From NCBI GenBank assembly GCA_965223835.1, contig CBDCXQ010000001.1:62001-126000 (forward strand): a stretch of 64,000 nucleotides of DNA. Reading direction: 5' to 3'. Of the stretch, positions 24,909-32,688 are shown piece by piece. The first letter of the stretch is position 1. Every line of letters starts with the position of its first letter. Made by a program: the position numbers and the translations under genes. The notes below the pieces were generated by a model. That model did not search any database and was not told the origin of the DNA. It was given only the letters and a program-made list of their open reading frames with translations. This stretch comes from CAVYXZ01 sp965223835 (GTDB lineage: Bacteria; Chloroflexota; Anaerolineae; Aggregatilineales; Phototrophicaceae).

Positions 24909-26264
24909 TTATTTTGCCGGGGTCGCTGCGCGCTGCGCGACTCGCATTTTCAAACCATATTTCGGCCCCATCGTGATGAGCGCATCAATGTCCACCACCT
25001 GATCGGGCATGAGCGCGAGCCGACACTGCTGGGCAATGGTCGCTACAATCAGCTGGGCTTCGAGCAAAGCAAAGCTGTTACCGATGCATACGCGTGGCCC
25101 CCCGCCAAAGGGGAAATAGGCATAGCGCGGGATGTGCTTCTCAAGTTCAGGTTGAAAGCGTTCCGGGTCGAACTTGAGCGGATCATCGAAATAGCGTGGG
25201 TTGCGTTGCACCGCATAGGGTGAAACGAAAACGTTGACGCCTTTGGGGATGACATAACCATCGATATTGACGTCCTCGATGGGTTGTCGGGCGTTGAGGG
25301 TCCATGCTGGTGGATACAACCGCAGCGCTTCTTTAACAACCATTCGCACGTAATCTAACTGCGGCAAATCGGCGAGTGTAGCGGGACGATTCCCCAGCAC
25401 GCGATCAACCTCATCATGCAGCCGCTTTTCGATCTCCGGGTGTTGGGCCAGCAAATACCATATCCAGGCCAGGGCGTTTGATGTGGTTTCATGTCCGGCG
25501 GCAAATAATGTCACCGCCTCGTCACGGGCTTCCTGGTCTGTCATGCGGTTGCCATTCTCATCCTCAGATAACAGCAGCATCGACAACAAATCACCATGAT
25601 CTTCACCGGTCTGACGACGCTCGTTGATAATCGCCGTGAGCAGATCATTAAGCACCGCCCCGGCCTGTGCTCGTTCTCGATTACGCGGCAGCGGTAGCCA
25701 GTCCGGGATAAGATTTTGCACCCGGAAATCATAGCCAGCAACCCGTTGCAAGGTCTCAATTGCGTGACCGATGGTACTACCTTCACCGGACATATCAGCA
25801 TCAAACAGCGACTTAGCGACGATTTCCATCGTAACCTGCCGCATCGCGACATCCACAGCCTGCACGCTACCATCGGCCCACGTATCGAGCATCCGGCGGG
25901 TAAAAGCCACCATCGTGTCGGCATAGGCTTGAATGCGGTTGGCATGAAATGCGGGCTGCACCAGCCGCCGCTGCCGGGTGTGATAATTCCCTTCGCTGAG
26001 CAGGATGCCGTTCCCCAGGAATTTACGCAAAATGGCTTTGTCGCGCTCAGCTTTGTGGAACTTCTTAGCCTGCGTGACCAGCACCTCTTGAATGTATTCT
26101 GGTTTGACGACCAGGGCCGAGTCGATGTGCAGTAGGCGGAAGCGGGCGATGTCGCCATATTCCAGCGCCACGTTCAACAAAAACTCGGCTGGATTCTTCG
26201 CCAGATCAAGGCCGCTGCCAAACAACCAGTGGCCGCTGGGACCGGGGATGATTTTGTCAGCCAT
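24909..26264 (-). CDS. Cytochrome P450
   Basis: This is a 451-residue soluble P450. The I-helix oxygen-activation motif is AGHETT (256-261), the K-helix E-x-x-R is EALR (312-315), the PERF segment is DPERFQPE, and the heme loop is FPFGGGPRVCIG with the thiolate C393. It looks like CYP102-heme-domain or CYP110-style fatty-acid or terpenoid hydroxylases, with no membrane anchor and no fused reductase. No ferredoxin or ferredoxin reductase gene is near. AAAGGG lies before the ATG. It is divergent from the cytochrome c gene. Confidence 0.93.
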   Translation of the reverse strand: MADKIIPGPSGHWLFGSGLDLAKNPAEFLLNVALEYGDIARFRLLHIDSALVVKPEYIQEVLVTQAKKFHKAERDKAILRKFLGNGILLSEGNYHTRQRRLVQPAFHANRIQAYADTMVAFTRRMLDTWADGSVQAVDVAMRQVTMEIVAKSLFDADMSGEGSTIGHAIETLQRVAGYDFRVQNLIPDWLPLPRNRERAQAGAVLNDLLTAIINERRQTGEDHGDLLSMLLLSEDENGNRMTDQEARDEAVTLFAAGHETTSNALAWIWYLLAQHPEIEKRLHDEVDRVLGNRPATLADLPQLDYVRMVVKEALRLYPPAWTLNARQPIEDVNIDGYVIPKGVNVFVSPYAVQRNPRYFDDPLKFDPERFQPELEKHIPRYAYFPFGGGPRVCIGNSFALLEAQLIVATIAQQCRLALMPDQVVDIDALITMGPKYGLKMRVAQRAATPAK

Positions 26265-26329
26265 GAAACGCCCTTTTTAATCGCCGTTCCCTTCATTGTA
26301 AACAGACTGGGCCAGAAAGAAAATTCAGC

Positions 26330-26335
26330 TATAAT
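26330..26335 (+). promoter_or_regulatory. -10 element for cytochrome c gene
   Basis: A perfect TATAAT lies 27 bases before the cytochrome c start codon. No good -35 is seen at 16-18 bases upstream, so the promoter call rests on the -10 alone. Confidence 0.35.
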
Positions 26336-26362
26336 GACGGCGCACACTGGAGAAAAGCATCA

Positions 26363-26749
26363 ATGCTGCGAATCATCGTTGTCGGGGTTGTGTTACTGCT
26401 GGTGGGATGCAGCCCGAATGCAGAATCGACCATTGCGTATACCGCGCTTCCCGCCGATGGGGATGCGGCACGCGGGCAGGAATTATTTAGCGCATCAATT
26501 GATACGGCACCACCATGTATCGGCTGTCATATGCCAGCGGTCGCTGCCTCGCCCGATTTAGCGGGATACAGTGACCGAGCCGTAGACCGCGTGGCTGAAG
26601 AAGACGATCATGAATATACGTTTTATAGCATCACGGAGCCAGGCCGCTACATCGTGGAGGGCTTTGGCAACGTCATGTACGATCAATATGACGAAAAACT
26701 CACGCCGCAACAAATCGCGGATTTGATCGCCTATCTATTGACGCTCTAG
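26363..26749 (+). CDS. Lipoprotein monoheme cytochrome c
   Basis: This 128-residue protein has a lipoprotein signal (MLRIIVVGVVLLLVGC, lipid Cys 16) and one class I cytochrome c domain. The heme-binding site is C52-IGC55-H56 and the likely axial methionine is M105 in FGNVMYDQYDE; QQIADLIAYLLTL is the typical closing helix. It is a membrane-tethered electron carrier outside the cytoplasmic membrane, probably for a cytochrome c oxidase or reductase. The convergent VKOR gene overlaps its end by 15 bases. VKOR-type proteins make disulfides in the same compartment. Confidence 0.88.
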   Translation: MLRIIVVGVVLLLVGCSPNAESTIAYTALPADGDAARGQELFSASIDTAPPCIGCHMPAVAASPDLAGYSDRAVDRVAEEDDHEYTFYSITEPGRYIVEGFGNVMYDQYDEKLTPQQIADLIAYLLTL

Positions 26750-27220
26750 GGCAGCTTCAGTGGTCGCTGCTGGTTGGGCCAATCCCCGCAGGCGGTAGGC
26801 CGACAGCCCAAACAGGATGAACATCAATGCCTCGTGGGTGAGGCACCAGGGGCAGTACGCCCGGATGAGCGCCGCCTGTACATAGATCAGGAAGATCGAA
26901 AACAGGCCGGTGAACAATGAGATGCCGAACACGATCAAGCGGCCCTGGGTGCGCAACGCACTGACTCGCGGTTCCAACAGCAGCACCGCCGTCATGATGA
27001 GATTGCACGCCAGACCCAGATAGGCGATGGGGATGCCCACCAGTTCAGAATAGCGGCTGTTCAACACCGTGCCACAGTCAAACGTCGCCCCGGCCATGCA
27101 CACCGCCTGGGTGTTCGACAATTTCAGATAGCTCAAGTAACCGCTGATACCAATCGCCACCACCAGCACCAGCAAGCTCAGTCCCCGCGCGGAAATTCTT
27201 TGCACCGTTCTTTTTCTCAC
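26735..27220 (-). CDS. Vitamin K epoxide reductase (VKOR) family protein
   Basis: This 161-residue membrane protein has four or five helices and the VKOR signature. Loop cysteines C41 and C49 (CMAGATFDC) are followed by NSRYSELVGIPIAYLG, and the active-site CPWC is at 123-126. It reoxidises a periplasmic or extracytoplasmic thiol oxidoreductase, passing electrons to quinone, and so drives disulfide formation. No thioredoxin domain is fused, unlike many bacterial VKORs, so its partner is encoded elsewhere. The start is a GTG. Disulfide supply fits the cysteine-paired LysM proteins seen in this window. Confidence 0.9.
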   Translation of the reverse strand: MRKRTVQRISARGLSLLVLVVAIGISGYLSYLKLSNTQAVCMAGATFDCGTVLNSRYSELVGIPIAYLGLACNLIMTAVLLLEPRVSALRTQGRLIVFGISLFTGLFSIFLIYVQAALIRAYCPWCLTHEALMFILFGLSAYRLRGLAQPAATTEAALERQ

Positions 27221-27409
27221 TCACTTACGACAATAGGCCCGATTATAGCAGTCTCGGCATAATTGTCAGGTTGTAGGTTAGCAAATTGGTCTAAAGATTG
27301 AATACAAAGTACAAAGCACTCTGTACACGGATATCTTTTCAGCCAGCAAAACCAGGCGGGGCACTTTTCCAGATCGTCCAGTCAGTTCAATGTTATTGGT
27401 AACGACTTA

Positions 27410-28423
27410 CTATCGCACATCCCAGCGCATGTGCATGACCTCGCGTTGGGGACGGAAGAAATAATCGCGCAGGACATCGCTGGTTGTGGTTTCGTCACGG
27501 GGGTGTTCAATCAAGAGCGACCCATGACGACTGGCATAGCGACGGATGGCCGTGTTCAACAGCGCCACATCATAGTTGCCGTGATAGGCCGGGTCCACCA
27601 TGAGCGTCAATTGCGTGGAACTGGTCAGAACAGCGTTTTCAATCCACAGCGCGGCATGTATCTGGCATTCGTCGTCGGACCGAATCACGAGGCGCTCCTG
27701 GCTGCGCATGTTCACCCAGCTATTAATCTGCGCCAGCAGCGGTTTGCGAAACTGCGTCACCATGAGCGGACGCTGCCAGCCGATGCCGCCCTGCGTCGCC
27801 GGTCGCACGCGCTGGGCCAGTGCATACTCCGCCTGCCATTCGCCACGTCGCCGGTGGGTAATATAGATGCTCTGATCGTCCAATGGTGGCGGGACGCGTA
27901 CCGAACTGCTGCGCCGCCACAGTATCCATGACCGCTCGTGGATAAATCCCAGTCGTTCATAGACCCGCTGAGCCGATTCATTGGCAACATCAACCTGCAG
28001 GACGACGCGTTGCCCACCCCGCCGCCGAATATTATCCATACTGACGTGCATCAGGCGGGTGGCAATGCCCCGGCGCTGATAATCGGGATGGACGCCGACA
28101 TTAGCAATAATCCAGGTGTTGCCGGGATATTTGGTGGTGGGGTAAATGGAAACATTGCCGACCAACTGCCCATCAATTATCCAGACATAGCCCATATTGA
28201 CGCCATGTGTGAGGTCGTTGAGGCCCGGAATAAAGGTCAAACCGGGTCCGACCTTGCTCAAATAGCGCATTTCGCGCACGGCGGCGCGACCACCCTGGTC
28301 CATGCTGTCAGCAAAGACCAACTCAATTAAATCAGCCAGGGGAGCCAGATCGGTGCGCAGGTTAACCGGGCGCGGGCCATCGGCCATTGATGCCGGATTA
28401 TCCGCCAGGGGTACGCTGGTCAC
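27410..28423 (-). CDS. GNAT-family N-acetyltransferase with extra C-terminal domain
   Basis: This 337-residue protein has a GNAT domain at about 25-165: GYVWIIDGQLVGNVSIYP, then the acetyl-CoA-binding motif A (IANVGVHPDYQRRGIATRLMHVSMDNIRRRGGQRVVLQVDVANESAQRVYERLGF). The last 170 residues form a second domain without clear identity, perhaps a degenerate GNAT fold as in paired GNAT proteins. The substrate could be an amine, a protein N terminus or a small molecule. The start is a GTG with AAGGA 7 nt before it. Confidence 0.82.
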   Translation of the reverse strand: MTSVPLADNPASMADGPRPVNLRTDLAPLADLIELVFADSMDQGGRAAVREMRYLSKVGPGLTFIPGLNDLTHGVNMGYVWIIDGQLVGNVSIYPTTKYPGNTWIIANVGVHPDYQRRGIATRLMHVSMDNIRRRGGQRVVLQVDVANESAQRVYERLGFIHERSWILWRRSSSVRVPPPLDDQSIYITHRRRGEWQAEYALAQRVRPATQGGIGWQRPLMVTQFRKPLLAQINSWVNMRSQERLVIRSDDECQIHAALWIENAVLTSSTQLTLMVDPAYHGNYDVALLNTAIRRYASRHGSLLIEHPRDETTTSDVLRDYFFRPQREVMHMRWDVR

Positions 28424-28544
28424 GACATAATCCTTTGGACAGTCAAATTGGATTCAGTATAACGGAAATGCGAGAGGCTGTCACGCGCGGAACAACCGCC
28501 TGACAAATTTGTTCGCGGCTTCCTGCCTGCGGGTAAAGTAGGTC

Positions 28545-28573
28545 TTGGTGTTCCCCTATCAACGCGCTATGAT
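28545..28573 (+). promoter_or_regulatory. Promoter for FGE-domain gene
   Basis: TTGGTG (28545-28550) and TATGAT (28568-28573) are separated by exactly 17 bases and lie 37 bases before the start codon, a reasonable housekeeping sigma-factor promoter. Confidence 0.55.
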
Positions 28574-28609
28574 AGTCGCCGTTTAGCCGCTGGCTACGAG
28601 GAGTTTTTC

Positions 28610-30025
28610 ATGGGACGAACAAATTACGGTTCGCTGGGTGGCAGCGGGCGGCGTGGTGGTGGGGCCTGGCAGTGGTTGGTGATCGGGCTGATTTTGGGCT
28701 TTGCCTGTTCGGTGACGCTGGTTCTGGGCGGGATCGCAGGTGGCTTGCTCAATCTGGATGTTGAAGGCTTGCCCGGCGTTCCATCCAGTACGCCGGTGGT
28801 GATGGTCATCACGGCGACTCCCTTGCCCGCGACACCGACGCCACTTGCGTCGGATACGCCGATTCCCAGTTCGCCGACGGTCCAGGTTGAAGCGCAGATT
28901 AGCGCCCCGTCACCCACACCGTTGCCGCCGACGCCAGATCCGAGCACCGTGCAGGTGGAACCCTCCGCCACCCCAACAACCCAGGTAGCTGACCCGTTGG
29001 GAGCGCAGGGTACGGGCAGTGCTGCTGTCCCGCCGCCGTTGCAGGGGTTGTTAACGCCGCTGCTGGATGTCCCTGGTGGGACTTATACGGTTGGCACGAC
29101 TGCCGCTGAAGTGCTGGCGGCTGTCACCATCTGCCAGGATGATGGCGGGAATTGTCAGATTTCCTACGGCGAGGATTCGTCGCCGCCGCATCAAGTGACC
29201 TTGAACGCGTTCCAGATCGAGCAGACCGAAGTCACTTACGAGCAGTATCTGGCGTTTTTGAATTTCCTGGGGCCGCGCAGCCACCTGAACGGCTGTGATG
29301 GATTTGCCTGTATTGCCACCCTCAATGAAACTGATGTCAGTAATGTAACGTTTGACAGCGCCAACTATCGCGTACCGGCGGTCTTGAACCGATTCCCGGT
29401 GGCGAATGTGACGTGGTATGGGGCGCGGGCTTACTGCCGGGCAGTGGGTCGCCGCTTACCCACTGAGGCTGAGTGGGAACGGGCCGCTCGGGGCAGCGAT
29501 GGTCGCATTTATCCCTGGGGCAATGACCGTGATGTGAACCTGGCAAACACCAGCAGTCGCCCGGACCTGGCACCGGAACAACGGGGGGCGGTCGAGGTCG
29601 GGAGCTACCCGGCAGTCGCGTCGAGTCCTTACGGTGTGCAGGATATGGCCGGGAATGTGGCCGAATGGGTCAATGACTGGTATGCGCCGACTTATTACAG
29701 TCAGCCAGAAGCTGCCGGTTTGAACCCACAGGGTCCGCCAGTGGGCACGGAAAAGGTGTTGCGGGGTGGTTCCTGGGATGCCCGGACGTTCTTTGCTCGG
29801 ACCGTTCATCGCCAGAGCCTGGAACCCGATCAGGCTCGTATCTGGGCCGGGTTCCGTTGTGCTGCCGATGCGGAGACCGGCGCACCCGACGCCGGTGGCA
29901 TTGATGTTAACGCCGGGAATGCGGTTGCTGTCACACCCGTGCCTGAAACCAGCACCAACAGTCAGCCAACGTTGCCGCCACCGCCGATTGTGAGCGATGA
30001 GGAAGCGACCCTACCGCCGAATTAG
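28610..30025 (+). CDS. Membrane-anchored formylglycine-generating-enzyme-like protein
   Basis: This 471-residue protein has one transmembrane helix (WLVIGLILGFACSVTLVLGGIAGGLL), a Thr/Pro/Ser-rich stalk of about 100 residues, and an FGE-sulfatase (SUMF1-like) domain at about 150-430. Family marks are GGTYTVGT, FQIEQTEVTYEQYLAFLN, PVANVTWYGARAYCRAVGRRLPTEAEWERAARG, YPWGN, MAGNVAEWVNDWY, VLRGGSWD and the ending FRCA. True FGEs oxidise a sulfatase Cys to formylglycine, while many relatives only bind ligands or modify other substrates. No sulfatase gene is nearby. The C-terminal tail is again Pro/Thr-rich. Confidence 0.85.
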   Translation: MGRTNYGSLGGSGRRGGGAWQWLVIGLILGFACSVTLVLGGIAGGLLNLDVEGLPGVPSSTPVVMVITATPLPATPTPLASDTPIPSSPTVQVEAQISAPSPTPLPPTPDPSTVQVEPSATPTTQVADPLGAQGTGSAAVPPPLQGLLTPLLDVPGGTYTVGTTAAEVLAAVTICQDDGGNCQISYGEDSSPPHQVTLNAFQIEQTEVTYEQYLAFLNFLGPRSHLNGCDGFACIATLNETDVSNVTFDSANYRVPAVLNRFPVANVTWYGARAYCRAVGRRLPTEAEWERAARGSDGRIYPWGNDRDVNLANTSSRPDLAPEQRGAVEVGSYPAVASSPYGVQDMAGNVAEWVNDWYAPTYYSQPEAAGLNPQGPPVGTEKVLRGGSWDARTFFARTVHRQSLEPDQARIWAGFRCAADAETGAPDAGGIDVNAGNAVAVTPVPETSTNSQPTLPPPPIVSDEEATLPPN

Positions 30026-30098
30026 CAACAAGCCTGGGCTAAGCTTATTTCGACGGCAGTGAATGATACAGTTCGCCTTGAAGCTGATGGAGTGCGCC

Positions 30099-30863
30099 AT
30101 GTCCGATCAGACATTGATACAGCAAGCCGCCGCTGCCTTGCAGGGTATCCAAAATCTGGCGGTGTTGACTGGAGCCGGTGTCAGCGCGGAATCCGGTGTG
30201 CCAACCTTCCGCGAAGCGCAGGGTGGCCTGTGGGCGCAGTATGACCCGGAAGAACTCGCAACACCAATGGCTTTCAAAAAAAATCCCAAATTGGTGTGGG
30301 ACTGGTATACATTCCGGCGGGAGCTGGTGCGCAATTCCCGACCGAACGCAGGGCACATGGCGTTAGCCCAATTGGAAAAATTTTACCCAACTATGCGGAT
30401 CATCACGCAGAATGTTGATGATCTACATGAACAGGCTGGAAGCACTCATGTCATTCATCTGCATGGCAATATCGCCCGCAGCAAATGCTTCGATAATTGT
30501 CAGGGCAACCCCACGATTATTGACCTGGCGCAGATTGAGAGCACCGAAACACCACCGAAGTGCCCACATTGTGGTGCTTTAGTGCGGCCCGATGTCGTCT
30601 GGTTTCACGAGATGCTGCCCAACGACGCGCTGCAAGATGCCCGGGCGGCGACGCAACGGTGTGAGGTGATGCTGGTTATTGGCACCTCCGGGCTGGTGAC
30701 GCCAGCGGCCTCGTTGCCCCAGATCGCAAAACAGGGCGGCGCGACGATCATCGAGGTGAACCCCGATTACAGTATGATTACCCGGCTGGCTGACGTGAAG
30801 CTGAGCGGTCCATCGGGCGAAATGCTGCCGTTACTTGTGGCGGCGCTCACCGCCAATGCGTAG
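30099..30863 (+). CDS. cobB: NAD-dependent protein deacylase, sirtuin (SIRT5/CobB type)
   Basis: This 254-residue sirtuin has the NAD-binding GAGVSAESGVPTFRE, TQNVDDLHEQAG, the catalytic His (H122 in IHLHGN) and zinc cysteines C130, C134, C155 and C158. Y70 and R73 (WDWYTFRREL) match the Y-x-x-R signature of class III sirtuins that remove succinyl and malonyl groups as well as acetyl. GTSGLVTPAASLP follows the zinc module. Two upstream in-frame starts exist, but GGAG lies about 6 nt before the ATG at 30099. The next gene starts 8 bases before this stop. Confidence 0.93.
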   Translation: MSDQTLIQQAAAALQGIQNLAVLTGAGVSAESGVPTFREAQGGLWAQYDPEELATPMAFKKNPKLVWDWYTFRRELVRNSRPNAGHMALAQLEKFYPTMRIITQNVDDLHEQAGSTHVIHLHGNIARSKCFDNCQGNPTIIDLAQIESTETPPKCPHCGALVRPDVVWFHEMLPNDALQDARAATQRCEVMLVIGTSGLVTPAASLPQIAKQGGATIIEVNPDYSMITRLADVKLSGPSGEMLPLLVAALTANA

Positions 30864-31917
30864 ACTGGCGCTGCTCCTTGTTGCTGGTTTGCTGCTGGGG
30901 ATGCAAGCGAAGGCGGGGCCGCTTCAAGTCTTTATCGAACGCAATGTCGAGGCCGACGGCAGCGATGAATTGCGTTTTATTCACCTGCTCACCGGCGAAG
31001 AAACTGCTGTCAAGGTCAATGGTGAGCGTTATACGCCGGTGGGTCCTGCCATTATGTACCTGGATACAGCGTTGAATCGGGTTCGATTGGCGACTGCTGA
31101 TGGCCGTGTGCGCAATCATCCCTTTATTCAACCACGCAGCGATACCCGGCGGTTAGACTGGCTGGTGGCTGAAAGCCAAATCGCCTGGACACTAACCGCG
31201 CTGCTGCCCGATGGTCAATTGCAGACCACAACGACCGTTGCCAATCTGGACGGCAGTAATCCCCGTGAAGTGCTGGTGGATGGTCCGCGTCCGGGTATTC
31301 GTGCTTTGCCCGTTGCTTTTACCCCCGACCGGGCAGGCCTCTATATGGATTATCAACCCGATGGTATCGCCGACTTTACCCCGTTCCAGCAATATGCTGG
31401 ATTATTCCGCGTTGATTTTGATGAAGGTGCGGCGGTCATGCTGCCTGGTGAGCCGGGTTGTTTTTGTGCGGCTGGTCTGGGTGCAGACACCTTACTACGC
31501 CTTGACCTGGCACCTGATCTCAGCGGCTTTGACGTGATTGTCACGAATCTCGGCGCAGCAACCACCGACCGCATTCCGGCGTTGCGCCTGACCAATTACA
31601 CGCAGGCCGGGAATTTTATTATCGCGCCCGATGGTTCACTCGCGGTCTACGCCTTAGCCCAAATCCGCGATTTTGGCGGGCCGGCCCAGGCAGTGCAGAC
31701 GGTATTTGTGCTCGTCAATCTGGTTGACAAAACGCAATCCACGCTCACAGATCCGATCACGACCTTTGTACAGCCGGTGGAATGGACTGAAGATAACACC
31801 GCGATTATTTTCACCAGTGCCGATCCCAATCTCGATGGTACCTGGAAAATCACCCTCAAAGATGGTCGTCTTTCCCGTGTTGCCAGCGCAACCTACATCG
31901 GCACCTTGTCCAGTTAG
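30856..31917 (+). CDS. Secreted beta-propeller-like hypothetical protein
   Basis: This protein of about 353 residues has a signal peptide (MRRLALLLVAGLLLGMQAKAG). The rest is strand-rich with repeated motifs such as IAPDGSLAVYALAQIRDF and VEWTEDNTAIIFTSADPNLDGTWKITLKDG, reminiscent of TolB or WD40-like beta propellers in which each blade shows a PDG or DNT turn. No catalytic residue pattern is visible. The ATG at 30856 overlaps the sirtuin stop (AATGCGTAG), so translation is coupled. It could bind ligands outside the membrane. Confidence 0.65.
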   Translation: MRRLALLLVAGLLLGMQAKAGPLQVFIERNVEADGSDELRFIHLLTGEETAVKVNGERYTPVGPAIMYLDTALNRVRLATADGRVRNHPFIQPRSDTRRLDWLVAESQIAWTLTALLPDGQLQTTTTVANLDGSNPREVLVDGPRPGIRALPVAFTPDRAGLYMDYQPDGIADFTPFQQYAGLFRVDFDEGAAVMLPGEPGCFCAAGLGADTLLRLDLAPDLSGFDVIVTNLGAATTDRIPALRLTNYTQAGNFIIAPDGSLAVYALAQIRDFGGPAQAVQTVFVLVNLVDKTQSTLTDPITTFVQPVEWTEDNTAIIFTSADPNLDGTWKITLKDGRLSRVASATYIGTLSS

Positions 31918-32004
31918 TCCTTCTAATTTCTTAAGCTGCCGCGCTTGCCCCATTAACCGGCCTGATTGTACAATCTATATATAACGAATTCAGAATCAAA
32001 TGTG

Positions 32005-32688
32005 ATGATTGACGACTTTGAACGGCGGCAGTCGAAGTATGTGCCTGTTGCGGCCTTGCTGGGCGATTTGTATGGCGTGCCACAGTGGCGTAAAAATTCA
32101 CCACCGATGGATGAATTAATCAGTTGTATCCTGAGCCAGAACACCAGTGATACGAACCGTGATCGCGGTTTTGACGCGCTCAAAAATCGTTACCCCACCT
32201 GGCAGGCGGTTGTGGATGCGCCGACCGATGAATTGATTGATACCATTCGCATGGCCGGGCTGGCGAATACCAAAGGCCCGCGTATCCAGCAAGTGTTGCG
32301 TTTGATCCAGGCCGAACAGGGTGATTATACGATTGACTTTCTCAATGATTTACCGCTGGATGAGGCACGTGATTGGCTGACAGCTCTGCCCGGTGTTGGC
32401 CCCAAAACGGCGGCGATTGTGCTGTGTTTCGCCTTTAATCGACCTGCCTTCCCGGTCGATACCCATGTGCATCGGGTGAGTAAACGGATTGGCTTCTTGC
32501 CCGAAAAGATCAGTGCTGACAAAGCCCACCCCGTAATGGAAGCGCTGGTCCCACCCGACGATCATTATGCATTTCATATCAATTTAATTCAGCACGGGCG
32601 CAAGGTGTGCCAGGCGCGGAATGCCCGGTGCGAACAGTGTCCGTTAACCCCCCATTGTGATTATTATCAGAATGTGATTAAGCCATGA
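32005..32688 (+). CDS. nth: Endonuclease III-like DNA glycosylase
   Basis: This 227-residue HhH-GPD glycosylase has the helix-hairpin-helix LPGVGPKTAAIVLCF with the catalytic Lys (K134), the catalytic Asp (D152) in FPVDTHVHRVSKRIG, and a 4Fe-4S cluster site with C202, C209, C212 and C218 (spacing 6, 2, 5). It removes oxidised pyrimidines and nicks the abasic site in base-excision repair. LISCILSQNTSDTNRD is the usual N-terminal piece. A TTG start at 31966 is possible but the ATG at 32005 is preferred. The kinase gene's ATG overlaps this stop by 4 bases. Confidence 0.9.
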   Translation: MIDDFERRQSKYVPVAALLGDLYGVPQWRKNSPPMDELISCILSQNTSDTNRDRGFDALKNRYPTWQAVVDAPTDELIDTIRMAGLANTKGPRIQQVLRLIQAEQGDYTIDFLNDLPLDEARDWLTALPGVGPKTAAIVLCFAFNRPAFPVDTHVHRVSKRIGFLPEKISADKAHPVMEALVPPDDHYAFHINLIQHGRKVCQARNARCEQCPLTPHCDYYQNVIKP

